Assembly: GCA_945965245.1 (NCBI GenBank)
Contig: CAMFNC010000247.1
Span: 1-16,847 of the forward strand
DNA length: 16,847 nt
Source of the DNA: an uncultured Porphyromonas sp.
GTDB taxonomy: Bacteria; Bacteroidota; Bacteroidia; Bacteroidales; Porphyromonadaceae
Direction of reading: 5' to 3'
Positions 8,512 through 16,064 of this stretch are shown here, one piece after another. How positions within the stretch are numbered: the stretch's first letter is position 1; each line of letters begins with the position of its first letter. Under the pieces are notes generated by a model. That model was not told the origin of the DNA. It did no database searches and saw only the letters and a program-made list of their open reading frames with translations. Made by a program: the position numbers and the translations under genes.

Positions 8512-8519
8512 TATCTTTG
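8512..8519 (+). promoter_or_regulatory. Putative -7 box for the Bat operon
   Basis: The sequence tatctttg followed by c matches the Bacteroidota -7 consensus TAnnTTTG exactly. It lies in the only gap (65 bases) ahead of the MoxR gene, placing the transcript start about 30 bases before the ATG. No good TTTG -33 element is seen at the expected spacing near 8490. No terminator is visible after the HU/LysM gene, so read-through from upstream is also possible. Confidence 0.55.
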
Positions 8520-8556
8520 CAAACAATTTGTGTAAAAGTGTTCAATAATATGGTAT

Positions 8557-9549
8557 ATGGAACAGATAGATATTAGAGCATTAACGGAATATATCGAAAA
8601 GAAAAGCGCATTTGTGCAGTTGCTCAAACAGGGGATGCACAAAGCTATCGTTGGCCAAGATCATTTGGTGGAGTCGCTGATGATTGGTTTGCTGGCCGAT
8701 GGTCATATTTTGTTGGAAGGAGTCCCTGGTTTGGCCAAAACATTGGCTATCAAGACGCTGGCGGCTTTGATTGATGCGGATTACAATCGTATACAGTTTA
8801 CACCGGACTTGCTGCCAGCCGACGTGCTGGGTACACTGATGTATAGCCAAAAGAAAGAAGAATTTCAGGTTAAGCAGGGTCCCATTTTCTCCAATTTTAT
8901 TTTAGCGGACGAAATTAACCGCGCACCAGCCAAAGTGCAGAGTGCATTGCTGGAAGCCATGCAGGAGCGTCAGGTAACCATTGGGGATACCACCTATAAA
9001 CTTCCGAATCCTTTTTTGGTAATGGCCACTCAAAATCCCATTGAGCAAGAAGGTACCTATCCGCTCCCTGAAGCACAGGTGGATCGTTTTATGCTCAAAG
9101 TCTTGATTTCATATCCCAATAAAGAAGACGAAAAACTTATCATTCGTCAGCAGATTTCTCCCGAAACCGTTTCCATCTCACCTCTGGTGTCCAAACAGGA
9201 TATTGTGGAGGCTCGTGAAGTGGTGAAGAAAGTATATTTGGATGAGAAAATCGAGCGATATATTGTGGACATTGTGTTTGCCACTCGTTATCCCGAATTG
9301 GCACGATTGGAGTCTTTGAGGCCGATGATTTCTTTCGGAGCTTCGCCTCGTGCATCCATCAATTTGGCTTTAGCTGCACGGACATACGCTTTTATCAAGC
9401 AGCGTGGATATGTGATACCCGAAGATGTGCGTGCCGTTTGTCATGATGTGATGCGTCATCGCATCGGTTTGAGCTACGAGGCAGAAGCGTCCAATATGAC
9501 AGCCGATGAAATCATAAGCGAGATAATCAACAAGGTGGAAGTGCCTTAG
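8557..9549 (+). CDS. MoxR family AAA+ ATPase of the Bat locus
   Basis: A 330-residue cytoplasmic AAA+ ATPase of the MoxR family, the expected chaperone-like motor of the Bat system acting on or through VWA-domain partners. The Walker A motif is GVPGLAKT (55-62). Walker B is FILADEINRAP (114-124), followed by QSALLEAMQERQVTIG. The sensor 1 region is VMATQNPIEQEGTYPLPEAQ (155-174) with the arginine-finger region VDRF (175-178), and sensor 2 is SFGASPRASINLA (259-271). All the ATPase motifs look intact. The C-terminal helical lid covers about 212-330. The ATG at 8557 fits the usual MxxxDIRxL N-terminus. The DUF58 gene begins 27 bases downstream, and this MoxR-DUF58-VWA order is the conserved signature of the family. 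Confidence 0.95.
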   Translation: MEQIDIRALTEYIEKKSAFVQLLKQGMHKAIVGQDHLVESLMIGLLADGHILLEGVPGLAKTLAIKTLAALIDADYNRIQFTPDLLPADVLGTLMYSQKKEEFQVKQGPIFSNFILADEINRAPAKVQSALLEAMQERQVTIGDTTYKLPNPFLVMATQNPIEQEGTYPLPEAQVDRFMLKVLISYPNKEDEKLIIRQQISPETVSISPLVSKQDIVEAREVVKKVYLDEKIERYIVDIVFATRYPELARLESLRPMISFGASPRASINLALAARTYAFIKQRGYVIPEDVRAVCHDVMRHRIGLSYEAEASNMTADEIISEIINKVEVP

Positions 9550-9562
9550 TGGAGCATTTGAT

Positions 9563-9567
9563 AGGAG
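9563..9567 (+). promoter_or_regulatory. Ribosome binding site for the GTG start
   Basis: An AGGAG lies 9 bases before the GTG at 9577. Most genes in this window lack a Shine-Dalgarno sequence, so this one helps decide the non-ATG start of the DUF58 gene. Confidence 0.6.
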
Positions 9568-9576
9568 TATCTGACA

Positions 9577-10449
9577 GTGGAATCCGTTGATTTGCTCAAA
9601 AAGGTTAGGCGAATAGAAATTAAAGCCAGAGGCTTATCCGAACAAATTTTTGCCGGACAATATCACTCTGCATTCAAAGGTAGAGGGATGGCTTTCAGTG
9701 AAGTTCGCAGCTATCAGGTGGGTGACGATGTGCGCGATATAGACTGGAATGTGACGGCGCGCTATGCCAGTGCGCATGTTAAGGTTTTTGAAGAGGAGCG
9801 CGAACTGACAGTGATGCTACTGGTGGACTTGTCGGGTAGTACATTATTCGGTACGAAGAGTGAAATCAAGCGTAATCTGATTACTGAAATAGCTGCTACA
9901 ATAGCCTTTTCGGCCATACAAAACAATGACAAAGTCGGAGCCATTCTTTTTACGGACAGAGTGGAGAAATACATTCCTCCTAAAAGCGGAAAGAAGCACA
10001 TCCTCTATATTATTAGAGAATTGCTTGAATTCGAACCGCAGTCTACTGGTACGGATTTGAATAATGCTTTGACTTTTCTGCGCCAAGTACTCAAAAAGCG
10101 TTGTACTTCATTTCTTTTGTCGGATTTTATGCAGCCCACAGAAGAATACAGCGATGCGATGACCGTGGTGGCTAAGCGTCATGATGTCATTGGTCTCCGC
10201 ATCTATGATCAGCGTGAGGAAGAACTACCTCGAATGGGGTTGGTGAAGCTACTGGATGCGGAAACGGGACAAGAGAGATGGATTGATACCTCTTCTCGCA
10301 AAATTCGCAATCACTATTTGAAGCAATACGAAGAGGCAACTGAAGCTCAGCGACTCCTATGTAAGAAGTTGGGTGTGGATCATGTGGAGGTGCATACCGG
10401 ACAGGACTATGTACCTCAACTCATTAATCTCTTCAAAAAGAGATCGTAA
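9577..10449 (+). CDS. DUF58 (VWA-fold) protein of the Bat locus
   Basis: A 290-residue DUF58 protein with a von Willebrand A-like fold, the usual partner of MoxR ATPases. The DUF58 signature RSYQVGDDVRDIDWNVTAR occupies residues 44-62. A metal-binding DxSxS motif follows in LLVDLSGST (Asp84, Ser86, Ser88), and the downstream acidic site appears as LLSDF (180-184). No signal peptide or membrane span is present, so it should be cytoplasmic, between the MoxR ATPase and the membrane Bat proteins. The start is a GTG at 9577. It is supported by an AGGAG at 9563-9567, 9 bases upstream, and by the conserved N-terminus xESVDLLKKVRRIEIKARGL. The next gene starts 7 bases after its stop. Confidence 0.95.
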   Translation: MESVDLLKKVRRIEIKARGLSEQIFAGQYHSAFKGRGMAFSEVRSYQVGDDVRDIDWNVTARYASAHVKVFEEERELTVMLLVDLSGSTLFGTKSEIKRNLITEIAATIAFSAIQNNDKVGAILFTDRVEKYIPPKSGKKHILYIIRELLEFEPQSTGTDLNNALTFLRQVLKKRCTSFLLSDFMQPTEEYSDAMTVVAKRHDVIGLRIYDQREEELPRMGLVKLLDAETGQERWIDTSSRKIRNHYLKQYEEATEAQRLLCKKLGVDHVEVHTGQDYVPQLINLFKKRS

Positions 10450-10456
10450 TAGTTTT

Positions 10457-11482
10457 ATGATAGCATTTCATTGCAATAGTTTGGTGCAGCGTTTGATAGT
10501 GCTGATAACGGTTTGGAGCATGGGAGTCGGATACCTCATGAGCCAAAATGTATCGGTGCAAACCAAAATTGATCGCACAGAAATCAAGACGGGTGAGCAG
10601 GCTATCGTGGAGTTTACCATTCGAACCAATAATATAAAAGCCACGGAAATCTTTTTCCCGATCGATTCTATCGGAGAACGATTTGAGATACTCACTTCGG
10701 AGATATTGGACACTGTTCGCGTGGATGGCAGTATCCACGAAATGAAAGGGCATTATCTACTGACTTCGTTCGACTCTACGTTGGTAACCATTCCTCCGAT
10801 GATGGTGCAGACTCCCACAGAAAAGGCGTATGCTCAACCAATGGTTCTGAATGTGGTTCAGCCCAAAGTGGATATATCCAAGCCGGATCAGTTTTATGAC
10901 ATTAAAAAACCTTGGCAATTACCTTATACGCTTTGGGATATTCTGATTTTGGTCTATACTCATCCGGTCAGTTGGGTCTTGATGCTTTTGATGTTGATAT
11001 GGGTTATTTGGAGAGAAACTCGATATCGTAAATACCTGAAAAAAGAAAAACGAACCATCCAACCTCCGATTGTGCTTACTCCGATGGAAGAAGCGGAGCA
11101 GGCACTATCTTATTTACAACAGGAACATCTACCCGAACAAGGTTTATATAAGCAATATTATACATCCTTGGTGGAGATAGTCAAAACCTATATGCTCCGA
11201 GAAAAGAGCCTTGCTGTAATGGAAATGACAACTTCGGAAGTGGTGAATCTATTGCGGAATGAGGGCGAGGATGGAGCGTTGATAGATAATATCAAGCAGA
11301 TTTTTTCTATGGCGGATATGGTCAAGTTTGCCCGATATAAACCTTTGGAAGAAGAGCCTGTTCAGTCGATTCACCAGGCTCGTTTATTCCTTGCTATGGC
11401 GGAAGAACATTGGACGGTTACATCTATTGATAGCCATACAGAAGAAAACACGGAAAAGAAAGGAGGGGTACAAGCCGTATGA
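10457..11482 (+). CDS. BatD-like/DUF4381-like membrane protein of Bat locus
   Basis: A 341-residue protein without an established gene name, present between the DUF58 gene and batA. ATG 10457 is chosen over the in-frame ATG at 10373. It lies 7 bases after the DUF58 stop and starts a signal peptide (residues 1-30, ending GYLMSQ), while the earlier one would overlap DUF58 by 77 bases. Residues about 31-137 form a probable periplasmic Ig-like domain (VQTKIDRTEIKTGEQAIVEFTI), similar in style to the N-terminus of BatD. One membrane span lies at about 168-186. The cytoplasmic part (190-341) holds EEAEQALSYL, MTTSEVVNLLR, GALIDNIKQIF and FARYKPL. The last motifs are shared with the C-terminus of BatD in this window. 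It is similar to DUF4381-type proteins of MoxR loci. The function is inferred only from context. Confidence 0.85.
   Translation: MIAFHCNSLVQRLIVLITVWSMGVGYLMSQNVSVQTKIDRTEIKTGEQAIVEFTIRTNNIKATEIFFPIDSIGERFEILTSEILDTVRVDGSIHEMKGHYLLTSFDSTLVTIPPMMVQTPTEKAYAQPMVLNVVQPKVDISKPDQFYDIKKPWQLPYTLWDILILVYTHPVSWVLMLLMLIWVIWRETRYRKYLKKEKRTIQPPIVLTPMEEAEQALSYLQQEHLPEQGLYKQYYTSLVEIVKTYMLREKSLAVMEMTTSEVVNLLRNEGEDGALIDNIKQIFSMADMVKFARYKPLEEEPVQSIHQARLFLAMAEEHWTVTSIDSHTEENTEKKGGVQAV
11461..11466 (+). promoter_or_regulatory. Strong Shine-Dalgarno-like site before batA
   Basis: An AGGAGG, followed by GG, lies 12 bases ahead of the batA ATG at 11479 and inside the end of the preceding coding sequence. Together with the ATGA stop/start overlap it suggests re-initiation or reinforced initiation on batA. 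The spacing is longer than ideal, and the bases also encode the KGGV tail of the upstream protein, so chance is possible. Confidence 0.4.
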
Positions 11483-12462
11483 CATTCGTACATCCCAATT
11501 TCCTTTTCTTTTTACTCCTCGTACCTTTGTTAGTCGGATGGTATATCTATAGACATCGCAAAATACACCCAACATTGCTATTACCGTCGCTCAAATCATT
11601 GAACGGTTTGCATGGCGGAGTGCGTGTTTATCTAAGACATCTGTTGTTCGTTTTGCGAATGCTTGCATTGTCATTGTTAATTATCGCCATTGCCCGCCCG
11701 CAGACCACCAATAGCTGGAGCAAAGACTCTGTGGAGGGGATTGACATTGTGATGGCTTTGGATATCAGTGGCAGCATGTTGGCCATGGATTTGCAGCCCA
11801 ATCGCATCGAGGCTGCCATGAATGTGGCAGAGGAGTTTGTCAATAATCGTCCTAATGATAATATAGGCTTGGTGGTTTTTTCCGGTGAGAGTTTTACCAT
11901 GTGCCCGCTTACCACAGATCATGCTGTGCTATTGAATAGATTGAATGAGTCGAAAGTGGGATTGCTGGAAGATGGAACGGCCATTGGCTTGGGTGTAACC
12001 ACAGCCGTTAGCCGTCTCAAAGAGAGTAAAGCCAAAAGCAAGGTAATCATCTTGCTTACCGATGGCTCCAACAATCGTGGAGATATTACCCCCAAGATGT
12101 CGGCACAGTTGGCGCAGACATTCGGCATTCGTATGTACACCATCGGCGTAGGCACACAAGGCGAGGCACCCTATCCCGTGCCCACTGCTTTCGGTACCCG
12201 CATAGAAAACATCCCGGTGGATATAGATGAACCCACCATGAAGGAGATGGCCGCCATGACCGATGGTAAATATTTTAGAGCAGTGGACAACCGTAGCCTG
12301 AGTGCTATTTACCGAGAGATAGACCAACTGGAAAAGACCAAACTCAGCATTCAAAACTTCCAAATCAAACATGAGGAGTTTTGGATATATGCCTTTTGGG
12401 CATTGATATGCATTTTGCTCGAATTTATATTGCGTAATACTTATTTGAGAACTAATCCATGA
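11479..12462 (+). CDS. batA: Bat protein A, VWA-domain membrane protein
   Basis: A 327-residue inner-membrane protein with a von Willebrand A domain. Hydrophobic spans are at about 7-24, 54-72 and 301-318. The VWA domain fills about 87-290 between the second and third spans. Its MIDAS is intact: DISGS (95-99), Thr167 in DGTAIG and Asp195 in LLTDGSNNRGD. The next gene encodes a protein of the same architecture. BatA differs by sequence order and by this position directly upstream, which is the batA-batB order of the Bacteroides fragilis aerotolerance locus. Start and stop both overlap the neighbours in ATGA, so translation is probably coupled to the genes on each side. BatA/BatB naming rests on gene order, and their roles at the molecular level are not established. 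Confidence 0.92.
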   Translation: MTFVHPNFLFFLLLVPLLVGWYIYRHRKIHPTLLLPSLKSLNGLHGGVRVYLRHLLFVLRMLALSLLIIAIARPQTTNSWSKDSVEGIDIVMALDISGSMLAMDLQPNRIEAAMNVAEEFVNNRPNDNIGLVVFSGESFTMCPLTTDHAVLLNRLNESKVGLLEDGTAIGLGVTTAVSRLKESKAKSKVIILLTDGSNNRGDITPKMSAQLAQTFGIRMYTIGVGTQGEAPYPVPTAFGTRIENIPVDIDEPTMKEMAAMTDGKYFRAVDNRSLSAIYREIDQLEKTKLSIQNFQIKHEEFWIYAFWALICILLEFILRNTYLRTNP

Positions 12463-13499
12463 CTTGGCTACATTTTCAATATCCCGAATATTTATATGGC
12501 TTGCTATTGGTAATACCCTTGGTGGGGCTATGGTATTACTCATATTACCATAGGCGTAGGCAGCAGCGACGTTTTGCCGAGGTGGAAATGCTCAAGATGC
12601 TCAAACCGGAGGCTTCGTCCAAAAGAAGAATGCTAAAAGGTTTTTTGCTCATGGTCGTTATTACGCTATTGGTTATTGTGGTGGCTCGTCCGCAAATTCC
12701 CGGAGGACCACAGATACCCGAAGATCAGAAGGGAATAGAAGCCATGATTTGTTTGGATATCTCTAATTCTATGCTTAGTCAAGATTTGGCTCCGGATAGA
12801 TTGTCTTTCAGCAAACAGATACTCAGCAAAGTTTTCGATGAAATGGGTGGTAATAAAGTCGGTTTGATAGTGTTTGCCGGTAATGCCTATACGCAAATAC
12901 CCATTACCACAGACCTTTCTGCAGCCAAAGAAATGCTTGCAGGCATTGACCCGGAGATGGTTTCTACGCAAGGTACGGCAATTGGTGCTGCCATTCAGAT
13001 GGCATCCAAGGCTTTTTCGGATAATCGAGAAATCGGAAAATCCATCATTGTGGTGACTGATGGCGAAAACCATGAGGATGATGCTGTGGGAGCAGCTAAA
13101 GAGGCTTCTAAAAAAGGAATTCATATTCATGTGGTGGGTGTGGGGTCTCCGGACGGAGGCCCTATCCCGATGGATGAAGGGTTCATGCAAGATGAAAATG
13201 GCAAAATGGTGGTGACCAAGTTCAATGAGGAGATGTGTAGGAAGATAGCTCAGACCGGCGATGGTAATGTTATTTCGGGTACTAATGCCACTGCCATATC
13301 CGATCAACTTGTGAAACTGTTGGATAAACTGCCCAAAGCGAATGTGTCCAAAAGTGGGGCTTCCGGCTATGCCGAGATGTTCCAGCGTTTTGCCATTCCG
13401 GCTTTAATTCTCTTGATTTTAGAATTTTTTGTGACCGAGCGGCGTAGTCGATGGCTACGCAAATTGAATCTTTTTAAAGATGAAACCGTTAAACGATAA
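12459..13499 (+). CDS. batB: Bat protein B, VWA-domain membrane protein
   Basis: A 346-residue paralogue of BatA. It has hydrophobic spans at about 11-29, 61-77 and 309-325 and a VWA domain at about 92-290. The MIDAS is DISNS (100-104), with Thr173 in QGTAIG and Asp201 in VVTDGENHEDD. The variant Asn at the fourth position leaves the metal-contacting Asp and both Ser residues in place. The C-terminus after the last span is short and basic (ERRSRWLRKLNLFK). The start overlaps the batA stop by 4 bases (ATGA), and its last 20 bases overlap the start of batC. It is predicted to form part of a membrane-bound Bat complex with BatA and to be served by the MoxR ATPase encoded upstream. Confidence 0.92.
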   Translation: MTWLHFQYPEYLYGLLLVIPLVGLWYYSYYHRRRQQRRFAEVEMLKMLKPEASSKRRMLKGFLLMVVITLLVIVVARPQIPGGPQIPEDQKGIEAMICLDISNSMLSQDLAPDRLSFSKQILSKVFDEMGGNKVGLIVFAGNAYTQIPITTDLSAAKEMLAGIDPEMVSTQGTAIGAAIQMASKAFSDNREIGKSIIVVTDGENHEDDAVGAAKEASKKGIHIHVVGVGSPDGGPIPMDEGFMQDENGKMVVTKFNEEMCRKIAQTGDGNVISGTNATAISDQLVKLLDKLPKANVSKSGASGYAEMFQRFAIPALILLILEFFVTERRSRWLRKLNLFKDETVKR

Positions 13500-14235
13500 T
13501 CATAAAATAATTTATATTTTGATCTGTATGCTTTTGAGTGCGATGAACTTTTCTTTGCAAGCTCAAGGCTTTAAGTCGGATATTCGAAAAGGTAATCGAC
13601 TTTTCAAAAAGGACAAATTCATGGAGGCGGAGATTCGCTATCGTAAAGTATTGCAGCATAACGAAAATAATACCCATGCTTTGATGGGCTTATCCGATGC
13701 GTTGTACAAGCAGGATAAGCAGAAAGAGTCTGTAGCATATCTCGAAAAACTTTCCATCTCAGAAAACCTTAAACCGGAAGAGCGCGCTCAGGTTTTTCAT
13801 AATTTGGGCAATGTATATATGAAAGAGAAGGATTATGACAAAAGTGTGGAGGCATACAAAATGTCCATGCGTTTGAATCCCACAGACGAAGAGACTCGCT
13901 ATAATTTGGTTCTGGCTCAGAAGCTGAGACAGCAAAATAAACAAAATGGTGGCAGTGGCAACTCCAATCAAGACAAACAGGATAAACAAGATAAAAATCA
14001 ACAGGATAAGCAAAACCGGCAGCCGCAACAACAGCAACCGCAGAATCAACCTCAAGATGGAAAGCAGGATGAGCAGAAACAACAAAAGCAACAGCAAGGG
14101 GAAATGAACCGGCAGCAGGCGGAGCAAATTTTGGACGCATACAAGCAAGACGAGGCACAAACACGTGAAAAAGTGGAACGCGAAAAGCAGAAAAGACAAC
14201 GTGCCGTCAATGCAAAAATCAGAAAGAAATGGTAG
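13480..14235 (+). CDS. batC: Bat protein C, TPR-repeat exported protein
   Basis: A 251-residue exported protein with tetratricopeptide repeats. The signal peptide is residues 1-29 (MKPLNDNHK, a hydrophobic core, SLQAQ). Starting here means a 20-base overlap with batB, but the later Met at residue 17 would cut most of the signal core. TPR-like helices run from about 33 to 150 (LFKKDKFMEAEIRYRKVLQ; ERAQVFHNLGNVYMKEKDYDKSVEAYKMSM). A low-complexity segment of Gln, Asp, Lys and Pro covers about 151-207. The C-terminal tail, with NRQQAEQILDAYKQDEAQTR and a basic end, is the conserved BatC tail. It probably acts in the periplasm as a docking partner for BatD and the VWA proteins. TPR pairing with BatE is likely by analogy only. 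Confidence 0.92.
   Translation: MKPLNDNHKIIYILICMLLSAMNFSLQAQGFKSDIRKGNRLFKKDKFMEAEIRYRKVLQHNENNTHALMGLSDALYKQDKQKESVAYLEKLSISENLKPEERAQVFHNLGNVYMKEKDYDKSVEAYKMSMRLNPTDEETRYNLVLAQKLRQQNKQNGGSGNSNQDKQDKQDKNQQDKQNRQPQQQQPQNQPQDGKQDEQKQQKQQQGEMNRQQAEQILDAYKQDEAQTREKVEREKQKRQRAVNAKIRKKW
13969..14100 (+). repeat. Q/D/K-rich low-complexity segment in batC
   Basis: Imperfect repeats of a gataaacaa/gataagcaa-like unit encode QDKQDKQDK and then QPQQQQPQNQ. Both charge pattern and codon pattern repeat. It is a flexible linker between the TPR region and the conserved BatC tail, and a site where length could vary by slippage between strains. Confidence 0.7.
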
Positions 14236-14246
14236 CTAACAGTTAT

Positions 14247-16046
14247 ATGAAACGTAATATCAATATCCCATATATATGGGCATTCCTTTTTTGGTGTGCT
14301 CCTTTGTTTTTGTTGGCACAATCGTTTAGAGTGGAAGCTCCGCCATCTGTGGCCATGGGCGAACGCTTTCAGATTGTATATATAGCCGAGGGTGCTTCCG
14401 CATCGGATTTTATGGCTCCATCCATGTCCGGCTTCGATGTGTTGTATGGCCCGGCTGTCACTTCCAGTTATTCGGCGCAGATTACCAATGGTAAGAGTTC
14501 TTCTACTCAAACCACATCCTATACTTATACCCTGATGCCTCATAAAGAAGGCTCTTTTTCCATACCTAAAGCCACTGTGCGCATGAAAGGGCGCACCTAT
14601 GCTTCACGGGCATTGACCATAAAAGTTTTACCTCCCAATCAATCGGTAGCAGAGCAATCCGGTACACGTCGAACGACCCAAACGGGTAGTGGAAATATCT
14701 TCTATCGGGCTATCGTGGACAAAACCAAAGCTTATGAGCAGGAGGCCATAGCTGTAACTTTCAAATTGTATGTTGATGCTAATATCGGTATACAGAATCT
14801 CGAAGATTTGAAATTGCCGGAACTAGATGGCTTTATTTCGCAGACTGTGGATGAGGGTAATCAGGCTCAGTTGCTTTTGGAGAATTACCAAGGACGCAAT
14901 TATCGAACGGCTGTAATTCAACGTTTGATAGTTTTCCCTCAAAAATCCGGATTGTTGCAGATACCATCCGGCATGGTACAGATAGCTGTGGCTTTGCCTC
15001 CTGATGATGACGAGGATCCATTTTTTGCTCGTCCCACCATCATCAGTCGTAAGATTAATTCTACTCCTGTGGCTATCAGCGTGTTACCCTTGCCCAAAGA
15101 GAATAGACCGGCTTCATTCAATGGAGCTGTGGGACGCTTTACGATGAATACGGAATATCTGACTAAAGACCCCAGAACGAATGACTCTTATAATGTGAAG
15201 GTTACGATTCGTGGGGTTGGCAATATTAAATTAGTGCAAAATCCCACACTGAAGTTCCCCGATACATTCGAAGTTTATGACCCCAAGGTGGATAATAAAA
15301 TTCAGGTGGGAGCCGGTGGCGTGTCGGGCACCAAAACCATTCAATACTTTGCCGTACCTCGTCAGACCGGCTCTTTTACTTTGCCTGCTCTCGAATTTTC
15401 TTATTTCGACCCCATAGATAAAACATATAAGACCATTAGCCAGCCGGCTAAGACCTTGACAGTGAAAGAGGGTAAGGGAGGCAGCGGTTTAATGTCATTG
15501 GGCAATAGTCAGGAAGATATCAAGATGCTGAGTAAAGATATCAGCTATCTGAAAGCCAAGCCCGGAAGCTCACGTCCGTCGGGTATTGATTTCACTTTCG
15601 GGTTGTGGCATGGTCTGATTTATTTGCTTTTGCTCATACTGGCTGTGTTGGCACATTTTGCACTGAAAAAACGACGCAATTTATTCCAAAATGAGGTAGC
15701 TCTGAAGCATAAGCGTGCCAACAATGTGGCTCGCAAGCGACTTCGTGAAGCCGAAAAATTGCTTCATTCTGGCAATCAAGAGGCATTTGTCAGTGAATTG
15801 CTCCGCGCTCTATGGGGTTATTTGGGAGATAAGTTCAAGATGTCCTTGTCCCAACTCAATCGCTCTAATGTGGAGGCTATATTGCGCGAAAAAGGTGTGG
15901 ATGATGCTCTTATTGATCAGTTATTGAAAGTGATAGATGAAACAGAATTTGCCCGCTATGCACCATCTTCCGAACAGTCTGCTCGCGATACGCTGTTTAC
16001 GGATGCTGCCGAAGTAATCGGCAGTTTGGAAGATGCCAAATTGTAA
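14247..16046 (+). CDS. batD: Bat protein D, Ig-like membrane protein
   Basis: A 599-residue BatD protein with an N-terminal signal peptide (MKRNINIPYIW, a hydrophobic core, FLLAQ). ATG 14247 gives a typical basic n-region and lies 11 bases after the batC stop. An in-frame ATG at 14229 would add six residues and overlap batC by 7 bases, so it cannot be excluded. The long periplasmic part (about 26-440) consists of several Ig-like beta domains, with typical strands such as FRVEAPPSVAMGERFQIVY, YTLMPHKEGSFSIP and FAVPRQTGSFTLPALEF. One span is at about 452-473. The cytoplasmic C-terminal domain (about 480-599) has RLREAEKLL, LLRALWGYLGDKF, DDALIDQLLKVI and EFARYAP. This domain resembles that of the unnamed Bat-locus protein upstream. 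BatD probably provides the periplasmic scaffold of the Bat complex. Confidence 0.93.
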   Translation: MKRNINIPYIWAFLFWCAPLFLLAQSFRVEAPPSVAMGERFQIVYIAEGASASDFMAPSMSGFDVLYGPAVTSSYSAQITNGKSSSTQTTSYTYTLMPHKEGSFSIPKATVRMKGRTYASRALTIKVLPPNQSVAEQSGTRRTTQTGSGNIFYRAIVDKTKAYEQEAIAVTFKLYVDANIGIQNLEDLKLPELDGFISQTVDEGNQAQLLLENYQGRNYRTAVIQRLIVFPQKSGLLQIPSGMVQIAVALPPDDDEDPFFARPTIISRKINSTPVAISVLPLPKENRPASFNGAVGRFTMNTEYLTKDPRTNDSYNVKVTIRGVGNIKLVQNPTLKFPDTFEVYDPKVDNKIQVGAGGVSGTKTIQYFAVPRQTGSFTLPALEFSYFDPIDKTYKTISQPAKTLTVKEGKGGSGLMSLGNSQEDIKMLSKDISYLKAKPGSSRPSGIDFTFGLWHGLIYLLLLILAVLAHFALKKRRNLFQNEVALKHKRANNVARKRLREAEKLLHSGNQEAFVSELLRALWGYLGDKFKMSLSQLNRSNVEAILREKGVDDALIDQLLKVIDETEFARYAPSSEQSARDTLFTDAAEVIGSLEDAKL

Positions 16047-16064
16047 ATTGAATAGTTTGGATTT

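Noticed and set aside
10373..10456. N-terminal extension of the unnamed Bat-locus protein from ATG 10373
   Set aside because: It would overlap the conserved DUF58 C-terminus by 77 bases and bury the signal peptide. ATG 10457 fits better.
12666..13307. 213-codon open frame on the - strand inside batB
   Set aside because: Antisense to the VWA domain of batB, with no family features. It is a by-product of the codon use of the real gene.
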